Assembly (NCBI RefSeq): GCF_947501905.1
Contig: NZ_CANMXL010000001.1
Span: forward strand, 248,001 to 312,000
Source: an uncultured Winogradskyella sp.
GTDB lineage: Bacteria; Bacteroidota; Bacteroidia; Flavobacteriales; Flavobacteriaceae
Length of the DNA stretch: 64,000 nt
Reading direction: 5' to 3'
The translations under genes were made by a program, and so were the position numbers. This document shows positions 1-9,586 of this stretch, piece by piece; position 1 is the first letter of the stretch; each line of letters begins with the position of its first letter. Below the pieces are notes generated by a model. The model saw nothing but the letters and a program-made list of their open reading frames with translations, was not told the DNA's origin and searched no databases.

Positions 1-1
1 T

Positions 2-457
2 GAAATTTCTGGAGACATAACAAATCTTGACTTAATTGAAGAAAAACTTCAGATTGGGAAACCTTTAGAATTTTCATCTTCTGAAACACATTCATTCTCA
101 GAATGGTTGAAAATCACAAGCTTTAAACCTATTGACAGAAGTAATGATAAAGCACAACTTAAAGTACCTATAGCTAATAAATTAGAAGCCATTGATAAAT
201 TTATAACAGAGAATCCAAAAATAAAACCTACCATAAATACACCAAAACCTAAGCTAGTTAATAACGATGAAACTGCTGATGATAGTCTTATGACAGAGAC
301 TTTAGCACGTATTTATGTAGAGCAAAAGAACTATGACAAGGCCATACAATCTTACCGAATTTTAAGTTTGAAATATCCAGAAAAAAGTAGTTTCTTTGCA
401 GACCAAATTAAAGCGATAAAAGAATTAAGCGAACGAAATAATACAGACAATGACTAA
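2..457 (+). CDS. TPR-like hypothetical protein, 3' part only
   Basis: The frame is open from the window edge to the stop at 457, so the gene begins upstream. The visible part is a charged, low-complexity linker followed by a helical segment (ETLARIYVEQKNYDKAIQSY, then a second helix) that fits one tetratricopeptide repeat. The stop overlaps the secG start by 8 bp, implying translational coupling. From general knowledge, a TPR-like protein often sits in front of secG in Flavobacteriia. A role in envelope assembly would be a guess. An internal ATG at 107 exists, but the continuous upstream frame argues against using it. Confidence 0.75.
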   Translation, partial: EISGDITNLDLIEEKLQIGKPLEFSSSETHSFSEWLKITSFKPIDRSNDKAQLKVPIANKLEAIDKFITENPKIKPTINTPKPKLVNNDETADDSLMTETLARIYVEQKNYDKAIQSYRILSLKYPEKSSFFADQIKAIKELSERNNTDND

Positions 458-791
458 GTTTACAATATTTTTAATATTAATCGTAGTAGTAGCCTTTTTA
501 CTAGTTGTAGTAATTATGGTACAGAATCCAAAAGGTGGTGGATTATCATCTTCTTTTGGTGGTGGCGGAACACAACAATTAGGTGGAGTAAAAAAGACAG
601 GAGACTTTTTAGATAAGAGTACATGGTTTTTAGCAACACTTTTAATTGCTTTAATTTTACTATCTAATATTACTATTGATGGTGCTGGAGGCGTAAGCGA
701 CTCTAAAGCATTAGACGCAGACGATACAACAACTCAACCTGTTACACCACCTGCAACAACAAATAATGACGACACAAACACAGGAAACTAA
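450..791 (+). CDS. secG: Preprotein translocase subunit SecG
   Basis: 113 aa. SecG is the small accessory subunit of the SecYEG channel in the inner membrane and assists protein export. The first hydrophobic helix (about residues 4-25) is followed by the conserved Gly/Ser-rich loop (VQNPKGGGLSSSFGGGG), the TQQLGG stretch and a second helix (about 50-70). The tail after residue 75 is Asp/Thr/Pro-rich and long, as in other Bacteroidota. It overlaps the preceding frame by 8 bp and is followed by a strong hairpin terminator. Confidence 0.95.
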   Translation: MTKFTIFLILIVVVAFLLVVVIMVQNPKGGGLSSSFGGGGTQQLGGVKKTGDFLDKSTWFLATLLIALILLSNITIDGAGGVSDSKALDADDTTTQPVTPPATTNNDDTNTGN

Positions 792-813
792 TTTTTAGTT
801 TCTACACAATATT

Positions 814-842
814 AAAAGCCAACTTTTCCAGTTGGCTTTTTT
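814..842 (+). terminator. Rho-independent terminator after secG
   Basis: Perfect 10-bp stem (AAAAGCCAAC with GTTGGCTTTT), 7-nt loop, stem running into a T-rich tail. It separates the secG transcript from groES. Confidence 0.85.
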
Positions 843-867
843 GTTTTAAACTCACATATTCTGAAAC

Positions 868-917
868 TTTGTCAGTCATTTAGGCTTGGCATAATTTTCG
901 AATTACGCGTAGCGTAA
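868..917 (+). promoter_or_regulatory. groESL promoter region with downstream hairpin
   Basis: TTTG at 868-871 is followed after 20 nt by TAATTTTC at 892-899, close to the Bacteroidota vegetative consensus (TTTG, about 19-21 nt, TAnnTTTG). The same stretch also contains TTGGCA at 886-891, which resembles a sigma-54 -24 element, but the -12 GC is not intact. A perfect 6-bp inverted repeat (TTACGC / GCGTAA, 3-nt loop, 903-917) would fall at or just after the start of transcription and could be an operator or a 5'-UTR hairpin. Confidence 0.5.
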
Positions 918-948
918 ATTTAATTTTTAATAACAAAACATATAACAA

Positions 949-1224
949 ATGGCTTTAAACATTAAACCTTTAGCAGACAGAGTTCTTGTAGAACCAATGG
1001 CTGCTGAAACTACTACAGCCTCAGGAATTATCATCCCTGATAATGCTAAAGAAAAACCACAAAAGGGAACTGTTGTTGCTATAGGTAATGGCAAAAAAGA
1101 CGAACCTTTAACTGTAAAAGTTGGTGATGTTGTACTTTATGGAAAATATGGCGGAACAGAACTTAAATTAGAAGGTAAAGATTATTTAATGATGCGCGAA
1201 AGTGACATTTTAGCAATTATTTAA
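949..1224 (+). CDS. groES: Co-chaperonin GroES
   Basis: 91 aa, normal length. The heptameric lid of the GroEL chamber, cytoplasmic. It shows the family opening ([12 protein letters not shown]), the mobile loop (about residues 16-33, [19 protein letters not shown]) and the conserved [14 protein letters not shown] and [13 protein letters not shown] segments. groEL follows after 19 bp in the usual two-gene operon. Confidence 0.98.
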   Translation: MALNIKPLADRVLVEPMAAETTTASGIIIPDNAKEKPQKGTVVAIGNGKKDEPLTVKVGDVVLYGKYGGTELKLEGKDYLMMRESDILAII

Positions 1225-1228
1225 TTAA

Positions 1229-2874
<1,646 letters not shown>

Positions 2875-2875
<1 letters not shown>

Positions 2876-2889
2876 TCGAGAGTCTCGAC
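2875..2889. repeat. Perfect inverted repeat at the groEL stop codon
   Basis: GTCGAGA-G-TCTCGAC starts on the last base of the groEL stop codon. As RNA it can form a 6-bp GC-containing stem with a 3-nt loop. It has no T-tract, so it is not itself a terminator. It may protect the 3' end or bind a protein. Confidence 0.6.
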
Positions 2890-2906
2890 ACAGAATTATA
2901 AAACTG

Positions 2907-2938
2907 AAAAGCCCTTGACTCTTATCAAGGGCTTTTTT
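2907..2938 (+). terminator. Rho-independent terminator of groESL
   Basis: Perfect 12-bp stem (AAAAGCCCTTGA / TCAAGGGCTTTT) with a 6-nt loop and a T-run. Confidence 0.9.
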
Positions 2939-2943
2939 ATGAA

Positions 2944-3090
2944 GTTTAGTTTACGTGCTTGTGTATGGTTTCGTTGCGTATTTCTGCAACTAAATTGCAA
3001 ATACAAACCGAATAGAAAATCCACGAGAACTTTCGTAAGTGGGAGAATACTAGCAATGAATTACACGTTTTTGCTAATAGTTTAATTTAT
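2944..3090. repeat. Probable interspersed flavobacterial intergenic repeat
   Basis: Non-coding and strongly structured. A long imperfect hairpin spans 2967-3009 (GGTTT/AAACC outside, TGCAA/TTGCA at the tip). A second runs from CCACGA to TCGTAAGTGG at about 3021-3044. From memory, similar sequence (a TATGGTTTCGTTGCG-type block, a CCGAATAGAAAATCC block, a CAATGAATTAC block) recurs between genes in Flavobacteriaceae genomes. No second copy of the whole unit was seen in this window, so the call rests on recollection plus structure. Confidence 0.5.
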
Positions 3091-3166
3091 GTCTTATATT
3101 TTTATTCCTATTATATATTCTATAATATTAAATCTTTTCATTTTGTTAATGGCATTACACACAAAA

Positions 3167-3922
3167 TTAATTGATAGGTAAAAAAGTTAAGGATAGAAAC
3201 AGCGTATTAGTTGTCATATGAATTAGCAAAGGATATTTAAACCCAAAAGCTATCCTTGTGTATCCAGCAATTGTTGCACTAAATAATTGAGGAAGCGTTA
3301 ATATAGGTAGAAATAAAAGATTGGCTAGATTCAATTCAAAATTGAAAATATGTAGCCAAGCGAAACTAATACACGACACATAATAAATCAATCTAAAATG
3401 CTTTTTCCAGTACTCTTGTAAAATTTGTCGTACACGTTTTCTATTGGATATAACATATGCAATTAACATCATAATTACAGCGGCTATGACTCTATACCAA
3501 AATGTATCGTCCATTAAAGATAATCGGCTTTTAAAAACGGCTTTGGTTATTATATAATAGGTGAATGTCCCAGTCGTTAAAGCAAAATTAATTGAGCTAA
3601 ATTTTAGTGATAATCTAAAGGTGATTTCTTCAAATATGGGTAAAATTATCCCACCAACTAAAAGCAATACTAGAGGACCAAATCTATCCGACATACTTAC
3701 TGAAGTCTGGTTTTCGGGCTCATAAATAAACTGTAATAGAGTCGCAACTGTTACGCTAAAAACAATCTTAATAAAAAAGAGACCTATGGTATCATAGATT
3801 TTATGAGTGGTACTTTTCTCTATGGATGGTTTGATTATGGGACGCCTCATAAAATTCACTAAATCAATTAATAGCGACTTGTAGTATTTTGGCTTTATTA
3901 ATGGATAGGAAACTATCATCAT
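3167..3922 (-). CDS. CPBP-family intramembrane metalloprotease
   Basis: 251 aa from the ATG at 3922 (a TTG 30 bp upstream is the other option). All three signature motifs of the CPBP/Abi (Rce1-like) glutamic-type membrane protease family are present: EExxxR (EEITFR, residues 98-103), FxxxH (FAWLH) and HxxxN (HMTTN). About six hydrophobic segments place it in the inner membrane. Prokaryotic members process peptides or serve in bacteriocin self-immunity, and the substrate here is unknown. It is preceded by the reductase gene on the same strand. Confidence 0.85.
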   Translation of the reverse strand: MMIVSYPLIKPKYYKSLLIDLVNFMRRPIIKPSIEKSTTHKIYDTIGLFFIKIVFSVTVATLLQFIYEPENQTSVSMSDRFGPLVLLLVGGIILPIFEEITFRLSLKFSSINFALTTGTFTYYIITKAVFKSRLSLMDDTFWYRVIAAVIMMLIAYVISNRKRVRQILQEYWKKHFRLIYYVSCISFAWLHIFNFELNLANLLFLPILTLPQLFSATIAGYTRIAFGFKYPLLIHMTTNTLFLSLTFLPIN

Positions 3923-3987
3923 GTTATTATTTTTAGATAATTGAGACTCCAACTAACTTTAGAGTTATTTAGAGTCTCTGTTACAAT

Positions 3988-4830
3988 TTATTTGGTTTGA
4001 GTCATCTCTACATTCCAAACTCCAGTACTCGCCGTTTCTTTAGCATATATGGAAAAAGGTTTTGCTTTTCTACCCAAAACTCGTTCAATATCATTAACTA
4101 CCAATTGATTGTTAGGATTGGTTAAAACATGACTAAATAAATACTCAATTAACCAAACTACATCACTAGGTATTTGTAGTTGTTTCATGCCTTCGGTATA
4201 CTGCTGCAGCGTGATATCATAGAAATTCAAATTTCTGTTGCTTGCTTTCTCAATCATCTCAACGGCATCCTTAAAGTTGATTAATTCAGGACCAGTAATC
4301 TCAACGATTTGTCCATTATAAGAATCATCTAGTAAAACAGTGGCAGCCACTTCTGCAATATCATTGGCATCCACAAATGGAATTAAAACATCAGATAATG
4401 GTAATGCCACTTCACCTGACAATATTGGGTCTAGAAAGAAGCTTTCACTCCAATTTTGGTTAAACCAAGAGGCTCTTACAATGGTATACTCTAAGCCAGA
4501 ATCCATGACAATTTTTTCACATGCTTCTGCTTCGGTTTCACCTTTTCCAGAAAGTAAAACCATTTTTTTAACTCCTAATTCTTTAGCTAAATAAGTTAAA
4601 CTCTCTATGGCTTCCTTGGCTCCTGGAACAGCTAGGTCAGGATAATAAGTGACATACATTTTTTCGATGCCATTTAAAGCTTCTATCCACGTATCTTTAT
4701 TATCCCAATCAAAGCTTGGTAACGCGTTTCTTGAACCAACTCTTGGTTCAATTCCTCTGTTTTGTAATTGTTCTACTACTCGGCGACCAGTCTTGCCAGT
4801 TCCTCCGATAACTAAAATGTTTGTTTTCAT
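3988..4830 (-). CDS. NmrA-like NAD(P)-binding atypical SDR
   Basis: 280 aa. The N-terminus has the GxxGxxG dinucleotide-binding motif (GGTGKTGRRV, residues 9-18) of NmrA/QOR2-type atypical short-chain dehydrogenases. The body matches that family in layout (VLLSGKGE, YTIVRASWFNQN, DIAEVAATVLLDD). Such proteins act as quinone/flavin reductases or redox sensors. It is last in a same-strand run behind two small membrane proteins and an AraC regulator, which suggests an inducible stress or detoxification set. Substrate unknown. Confidence 0.8.
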   Translation of the reverse strand: MKTNILVIGGTGKTGRRVVEQLQNRGIEPRVGSRNALPSFDWDNKDTWIEALNGIEKMYVTYYPDLAVPGAKEAIESLTYLAKELGVKKMVLLSGKGETEAEACEKIVMDSGLEYTIVRASWFNQNWSESFFLDPILSGEVALPLSDVLIPFVDANDIAEVAATVLLDDSYNGQIVEITGPELINFKDAVEMIEKASNRNLNFYDITLQQYTEGMKQLQIPSDVVWLIEYLFSHVLTNPNNQLVVNDIERVLGRKAKPFSIYAKETASTGVWNVEMTQTK

Positions 4831-4841
4831 AATGAATTGTT

Positions 4842-5327
4842 TTAAAATGTTTTTTTAATAAATATTGATATAAGTAATAGGGTAAATGAAACCATGCTTG
4901 ATATGGTTCTTATATTGTGATATTGATTCCAAGCGCTTTCATAATAGGTTCTAAAATGCTGTAGTTCTACTTCACTTAGTTTGGTGGTGTTTATAGCATC
5001 TAATTCATTATTTAATGGAACATTTCCAAAAGCAGTAATTCCAAAAGTGCCAATTAGATATATTATTGCTGAAGCTAGTACTAACCAAAACACAGGTTTG
5101 TTATTAAACTGAAGACAAGTTGTAAATGCTAATGCGATTAAACTTCCAAAAAACACAATAAAGAATGCAGGATTTAAGATTTCTCTATTAATGCTTTGCA
5201 TTGTTTCTAAATAGGTAAGGTCACCTATTTTTTTTGTTCCTAAGATGACTGAGACCGACCAAGCAAAGAAAAAACCTGTGGAAAGAGCATTCAATATTAC
5301 CGTTATAAAAAACACAATAGTTTTCAT
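4842..5327 (-). CDS. DUF1772 (anthrone-oxygenase-like) membrane protein
   Basis: 161 aa with four predicted membrane helices. The family pattern is visible: NALSTGFFFAWSVSV in helix 1, then METMQ-like LETMQSINREILNPAF before helix 2. DUF1772 includes fungal anthrone oxygenases, but bacterial members are mostly uncharacterised. Its ATG overlaps the stop of the preceding gene as ATGA, so the two are translationally coupled. Confidence 0.75.
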   Translation of the reverse strand: MKTIVFFITVILNALSTGFFFAWSVSVILGTKKIGDLTYLETMQSINREILNPAFFIVFFGSLIALAFTTCLQFNNKPVFWLVLASAIIYLIGTFGITAFGNVPLNNELDAINTTKLSEVELQHFRTYYESAWNQYHNIRTISSMVSFTLLLISIFIKKTF

Positions 5328-5719
5328 GCTTTGATTTTTTTATTGTTTAGATGATTCCCGAAATACATTATTATTAGGAAGAGTTCAATTGCAATAGCAT
5401 AAAATTTTGGGTCAGTAAAAAATTCTAAATGATTAATCCCAATCGGAATTAAGAATACAGGAACTGTGATACAAGCGTCTAGAATTGTAATTACTACTAT
5501 GGAAATTATAGCTAAAACATAAGGCTTTATGTAGCTTTTTTTATAGAATAAATACGTACCTAAACATGCGCTAGGTATTAATGCAAAAGCTAATACTATG
5601 TTTGCTTGTAAATCTAGATTATCAATTATCGGAATGTAAAAGGATAGAAGAAAAGAGCAAACGCCAAGAAACCAAATCAAAATGGAACTTAGAACACTGA
5701 ATACAAATTTATTAATCAT
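5324..5719 (-). CDS. Small four-helix membrane protein (DUF5367-like)
   Basis: 131 aa from the ATG at 5719. A TTG start at 5746 would add nine residues but is less likely. Four hydrophobic helices and a lysine-rich C-terminus (NNKKIKA). General resemblance to DUF5367 proteins is tentative. Coupled by ATGA overlap to the DUF1772 gene, so the two probably function together. Confidence 0.6.
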   Translation of the reverse strand: MINKFVFSVLSSILIWFLGVCSFLLSFYIPIIDNLDLQANIVLAFALIPSACLGTYLFYKKSYIKPYVLAIISIVVITILDACITVPVFLIPIGINHLEFFTDPKFYAIAIELFLIIMYFGNHLNNKKIKA

Positions 5720-5809
5720 AATTATTGTTTTTAAATTATGATACAAATCTATTGCAGCTATAAGCTGGCGACTTATTCAAAAAGAATTATGATTTATTCG
5801 AAAAGAATT

Positions 5810-6661
5810 TTATGCTTGGCTAGGTCTATAGCCGAATTTTTTTTCAAAAGCGTTAGAGAAAGAGCCAAGACTATCGTATCCTACAGCCCAAGCAGCTTCT
5901 TGAATTGTTTTTTGCTCGTTCTTTATTAAATGGTAGGCTTTTTTTAATCGCTCATTTTGTAGGTATTTGAAAACTGGAACGCCAAACTGTGCTTTGAATT
6001 CTATTTTGAGTTTATTGGTGTTGGTACCAATTCTATTAGCCAATTCTGTTAAGGACGGTGGATTCTCTAAATCCGATAATAAAATTTCTTGGGCTAGATT
6101 AATTTTTTCTAGTTGCGAAGTATTAAGTGTTGTGTGTTGTTGTTTTGCCAATTGTCCAAAATAATGAGAAAGTAAAGCTGTGATATGGCTTTTGTAGAAC
6201 ATCATTTTAATTTCACCCTCGTAAGTATTGCTAAAGAATTGTTCCACTATTAGAAACATTTCTGGGCTCATATTAAATACAGGACCTTCAACATAATGAT
6301 CTTTTGGGTGGACTAACTGATGCAAAAACTTTTCTAAAAACTGACCTTCACCATTTGGCAATTTATCTATGCTTCTGATTGTTGTCGCTATCACCAAGCA
6401 TTGAAGAGGCTTTAATCTTGAGACCTGATGTTCAAACGCCACTTTGTCATCGGCGTAAAATGACAAAACCATTCCTTTAGTATGATGAAATTCTTTAGTT
6501 TTTCCATCAAATTTAACTTTAAGGCCAACATTTCCTGCACCATAAAAGGCGATAGCTATTACAGGTTCGTCAAAAAAACATGAATCGATTAAACTATTAT
6601 CGGTAGACGCCTCTTCCAATAAAATGGTATAATCATTTATGTCGATAATTTCACGATTCAT
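5810..6661 (-). CDS. AraC-family transcriptional regulator
   Basis: 283 aa. The N-terminal about 180 residues are a sensor region without an obvious known domain. The C-terminal about 100 residues carry the two helix-turn-helix motifs of AraC/XylS proteins (SLTELANRIGTNTNKLKIEF, then IQEAAWAVGYDSLGSFSNAF and the FGYRPSQ ending). It lies 90 bp upstream of the membrane-protein pair and the NmrA-like gene on the same strand, so it is the likely regulator of that run and perhaps of itself. Confidence 0.9.
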   Translation of the reverse strand: MNREIIDINDYTILLEEASTDNSLIDSCFFDEPVIAIAFYGAGNVGLKVKFDGKTKEFHHTKGMVLSFYADDKVAFEHQVSRLKPLQCLVIATTIRSIDKLPNGEGQFLEKFLHQLVHPKDHYVEGPVFNMSPEMFLIVEQFFSNTYEGEIKMMFYKSHITALLSHYFGQLAKQQHTTLNTSQLEKINLAQEILLSDLENPPSLTELANRIGTNTNKLKIEFKAQFGVPVFKYLQNERLKKAYHLIKNEQKTIQEAAWAVGYDSLGSFSNAFEKKFGYRPSQA

Positions 6662-6788
6662 TTCCTTGCTTATTTTATACTATTACCAATTATAATATGA
6701 ATTGAAATATCTAAATACACACATCAATAAGATATACAAGTCAAACGAAGTTCGCTGAAAAAACTCACAAAGTCAAACAATTAGAAAC

Positions 6789-6816
6789 AAAAAAGCCCGA
6801 TTTAAAAATCAGGCTT
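6789..6816 (-). terminator. Terminator of the metal-domain gene cluster
   Basis: On the minus strand AAGCCTGATT pairs with AATCGGGCTT through one wobble and runs into a U-tract. It lies 10 bp past the stop of the heavy-metal-domain gene. Confidence 0.8.
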
Positions 6817-6825
6817 CTTATATTA

Positions 6826-7176
6826 TTAATTATGTGCTTTTACAACATCTTCGTCTCTATATTTACAACAGGGGTCTACAGAGCTATAAGCTTCTTTAGT
6901 AGCCTTAATAAGTTTTGTGTCATGACCAACAGCAGCTAACTTTTTAGAAATTGTTTCTATATCTGTTTTACGTTCATCTAAAATAAGCTTCAATTCGTGT
7001 GTCTTTACATTCCAAACAGCAGACTTTACACCCTTTGTTCGTATTGCTGCTTTTTCGATGCGCTCTTTACACATCATACATACGCCATCGACCTCAATAG
7101 ATACTTTAGCGTTCTTATTCTGCGAAAATGCCACCATTCCGATAAGCATTACTGTAAGTGTTATTAGTTGTTTCAT
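6826..7176 (-). CDS. Secreted heavy-metal-associated (HMA) domain protein
   Basis: 116 aa. A signal peptide (about residues 1-19) precedes an HMA ferredoxin-like domain with the metal-binding CMMC pair (C33, C36). A second cysteine pair (DPCCKY) lies near the C-terminus. HMA domains carry Cu(I) or similar soft metals, so this one probably works in the periplasm. It is last in a run of HYC_CC_PP protein, TonB receptor and HMA protein, which supports metal uptake or handling. Preceded by a perfect inverted repeat. Confidence 0.88.
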   Translation of the reverse strand: MKQLITLTVMLIGMVAFSQNKNAKVSIEVDGVCMMCKERIEKAAIRTKGVKSAVWNVKTHELKLILDERKTDIETISKKLAAVGHDTKLIKATKEAYSSVDPCCKYRDEDVVKAHN

Positions 7177-7194
7177 GTTATTTAATTTTTTGCT

Positions 7195-7210
7195 ATGAAC
7201 TCTAGTTCAT
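7195..7210 (-). promoter_or_regulatory. Perfect inverted repeat upstream of the HMA gene
   Basis: ATGAAC-TCTA-GTTCAT: 6-bp arms and a 4-nt loop, 19 bp in front of the HMA start codon. It could be a dimeric-regulator operator or an RNA hairpin. Confidence 0.4.
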
Positions 7211-7228
7211 TTATTTAATTATTTCGAC

Positions 7229-7266
7229 GGGCATTAACCATAGCCTGCATAATGCCCATTATGGGC
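7229..7266 (-). repeat. Mutually exclusive hairpins between TonB receptor and HMA genes
   Basis: GGGCAT (7229-7234) can pair with ATGCCC (7252-7257). The same CCC run is also part of a tight hairpin GCCCA-TTA-TGGGC (7254-7266). Only one can form at a time, as in attenuators. Neither has a U-tract. Confidence 0.4.
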
Positions 7267-7273
7267 TTTCATG

Positions 7274-9511
7274 TTATTTTATTTTATAGCGTAGGCCCGC
7301 ATAATACATGCTTCCAAAAATTGGACCATACACAAAGTTACTATCAAAATTTGAACCAAATGGGTTATTTGCACTAATAATTGGGTCTGACTGTCTTACA
7401 TTGGTTACGTTTTCGCCACCAACATAAACTTCGAACTTAGGTGAAAACACTTTAGTGACTTGTAAGTTTAATGTTCCAATAGTTGGCGTTTCTTCTGGTA
7501 ATTGAAACTGCGGCGCACTTAAACTTGTACTTGGGTAACGCTGCTCGCTCAGCCAATTATAAGTCGCATCAAACTTCCATTGACTTCTGTTTTCTGTTGC
7601 ATTGGTTTCGTAACCTGCATTAGCAAAAAAGCGATGCCTAGGTGTTAATGGTCTTTGCAAACGTCCAGAATTATAATCGGTCTGTACATCATAAAACTTG
7701 TACGCGGTTCTTAAATCAAAATTTTCAAAAAGGTTGTAGTTCACTTCAACCTGAAAACTATTAGCAAAGCTTTTACCATCTAAATTATAAAAGTTGATTT
7801 CAAAAGGATTCTCCCAATCGACCACCACCTGGTTTTGAAAATCTGTACGGTAATAATCGAACGTGATGTCACCTTTTCGCTCAAACAAGTTGAAACCTTG
7901 CAAATAACTTACACCATAATTCCATGCAATTTCTGGATCTAATCCATAAATTTTTCCACCAGAATTAGCAATGTTAATTTGTCTAGAACTCGAAAACATA
8001 TTCTGATTTTCTGCAAATATATTGGCGCTTCTTATGCCACGGCCCACAGACAAACGTATCGCTGATTTTTCCCAAGCGGCATAACGCAAATGCAATCTTG
8101 GTGTTACAAAAAAGCCAAACCTGTTGTGTTGGTCTGCCCTTACTCCTGCCGTAAGTGTTAGCTTGTCTAAATCGTCATAAGAATATTCAAAAAAGCCTCC
8201 AATAGAATTCTCCTTACGTTCAAAAATAGCAGTGTTTACTAGCTCATCGTAATCGTCGAATGTAAAACTCACTCCTGTTTTAATTTTATGACGAGAATCT
8301 GAAATAATACTATTATATACCAGATTAGAATAGAAGCTACTATGTTTTATATCATAAGTATTTAATCCAAAATAAGAATCTTGTTTATGATAACTGTAAG
8401 ATGTCTGAAACCCTAAACTCTGATATGGAATCTCTGGGTTAACATAACCAAGTTTGGTATTAACTTCAAAACGCTCCGTATTAATTTCGCTTCCCCATGC
8501 ATTTGTTGTTCCTCTATCTGTATCTGGATTGAAATCGACTTGACCAGCTTGGGTTTCGTCATTAAGATATCTTAGATTTATAAAACTGACGACTCCTTTT
8601 TCTCCGTTGGTGTATTGCCAACGATTCATAATATTAATTTGTTGTTTTAATGGCACATCCAGAAATGAATCATCATTTTTATCAAACTCCTGATTTCTAA
8701 CATTGCCATGTAGATATAGGCCTGTACTCCATTTATCGGATAGTTTATGATTAAGATGTGTATTGAGTTCAAGTCTTCCGCTTGCATTTCCGTAGGCGTT
8801 TACAAAAAATCGGTTGTCAGACGATGGTTTTACAAGCTCTGCATTAATTTGTCCAGCAATACTTTCATAGCCATTAACAACACTTCCTGCGCCTTTAGTT
8901 ACTTGTATACTTTGCACCCATGTTCCAGGAATAAAACTCAAACCATAAGCTTGTGCAGCACCTCGAATACTTGGAATATTCTCAGTAGCAATTAAAATAT
9001 AAGGCGACTTAAGCCCTAGCATTTTTATCTGCTTAGTTCCCGAAACAGCATCAGCAAAATTAACATCGATTGATGGGTTAGTTTCAAAACTTTCGGACAG
9101 GTTACAACAAGCCGCTTTAAGCAACTCATCACTACTTACTGTAAAGGTGTTAGTAGCTTTTAAATAGGATTTAGCTGTTGCTAATTTTCGAGATGTAATA
9201 GTTACCTCATCTAAATCTGAGGTGGATCGCAATACATGACGGATTTTTTTATTTGATGTAACCGTCAATGTATCAGTCTTAAAACCCACATAACTAACTA
9301 TAAGTTTTGTATATGACGATTGATAAGCAATAGAAAAAGCACCATTCTCATCGGTCATTGTTCCTACGCTAGTGTTTAGCCAAAAAACATTGGCTCCAGC
9401 AAGCGGCAGCTCTTTGTCATCGACAGTCTCAAAGATTACACCTTCTAGCTTGTCTTGAGCATGAACTATACCAGCCAAAAATATAGCACAGTATAAAATA
9501 TATGTTTTCAT
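7274..9511 (-). CDS. TonB-dependent outer-membrane receptor, probably metal/copper-related
   Basis: 745 aa. Signal peptide (about 1-18), a CarboxypepD_reg-like beta-sandwich domain (about 20-95, GANVFWLNTSVGTMTDENGAF), a plug domain (about 115-225) and a C-terminal beta-barrel ending in an aromatic/basic strand (YYAGLRYKIK). It brings a substrate across the outer membrane using TonB energy. Its neighbours (HYC_CC_PP protein upstream, HMA protein downstream) point to a metal rather than a glycan, and no SusD partner is present. Two Cys near residue 134 (AACCNL) precede the plug and may be metal ligands. Substrate not provable from sequence. Confidence 0.88.
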   Translation of the reverse strand: MKTYILYCAIFLAGIVHAQDKLEGVIFETVDDKELPLAGANVFWLNTSVGTMTDENGAFSIAYQSSYTKLIVSYVGFKTDTLTVTSNKKIRHVLRSTSDLDEVTITSRKLATAKSYLKATNTFTVSSDELLKAACCNLSESFETNPSIDVNFADAVSGTKQIKMLGLKSPYILIATENIPSIRGAAQAYGLSFIPGTWVQSIQVTKGAGSVVNGYESIAGQINAELVKPSSDNRFFVNAYGNASGRLELNTHLNHKLSDKWSTGLYLHGNVRNQEFDKNDDSFLDVPLKQQINIMNRWQYTNGEKGVVSFINLRYLNDETQAGQVDFNPDTDRGTTNAWGSEINTERFEVNTKLGYVNPEIPYQSLGFQTSYSYHKQDSYFGLNTYDIKHSSFYSNLVYNSIISDSRHKIKTGVSFTFDDYDELVNTAIFERKENSIGGFFEYSYDDLDKLTLTAGVRADQHNRFGFFVTPRLHLRYAAWEKSAIRLSVGRGIRSANIFAENQNMFSSSRQINIANSGGKIYGLDPEIAWNYGVSYLQGFNLFERKGDITFDYYRTDFQNQVVVDWENPFEINFYNLDGKSFANSFQVEVNYNLFENFDLRTAYKFYDVQTDYNSGRLQRPLTPRHRFFANAGYETNATENRSQWKFDATYNWLSEQRYPSTSLSAPQFQLPEETPTIGTLNLQVTKVFSPKFEVYVGGENVTNVRQSDPIISANNPFGSNFDSNFVYGPIFGSMYYAGLRYKIK

Positions 9512-9520
9512 TTAAATTGT

Positions 9521-9586
9521 TTTGATGTTATAAATTGAAACAAGATTGTTTCTTATTCTTTTGATTGAAAAAGAACAAACATCAAA
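9521..9586 (-). promoter_or_regulatory. Possible three-way-junction RNA in front of the TonB receptor
   Basis: Three nested perfect inverted repeats fill the gap. Outer arms TTTGATGTT (9521-9529) and AACATCAAA (9578-9586). Hairpin A GAAACA/TGTTTC (9537-9552). Hairpin B TTCTTTT/AAAAGAA (9556-9575). The outer arm contains the stop codon of the upstream gene and the structure ends 10 nt before the receptor start. All stems are AT-rich, so stability is uncertain. Confidence 0.4.
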
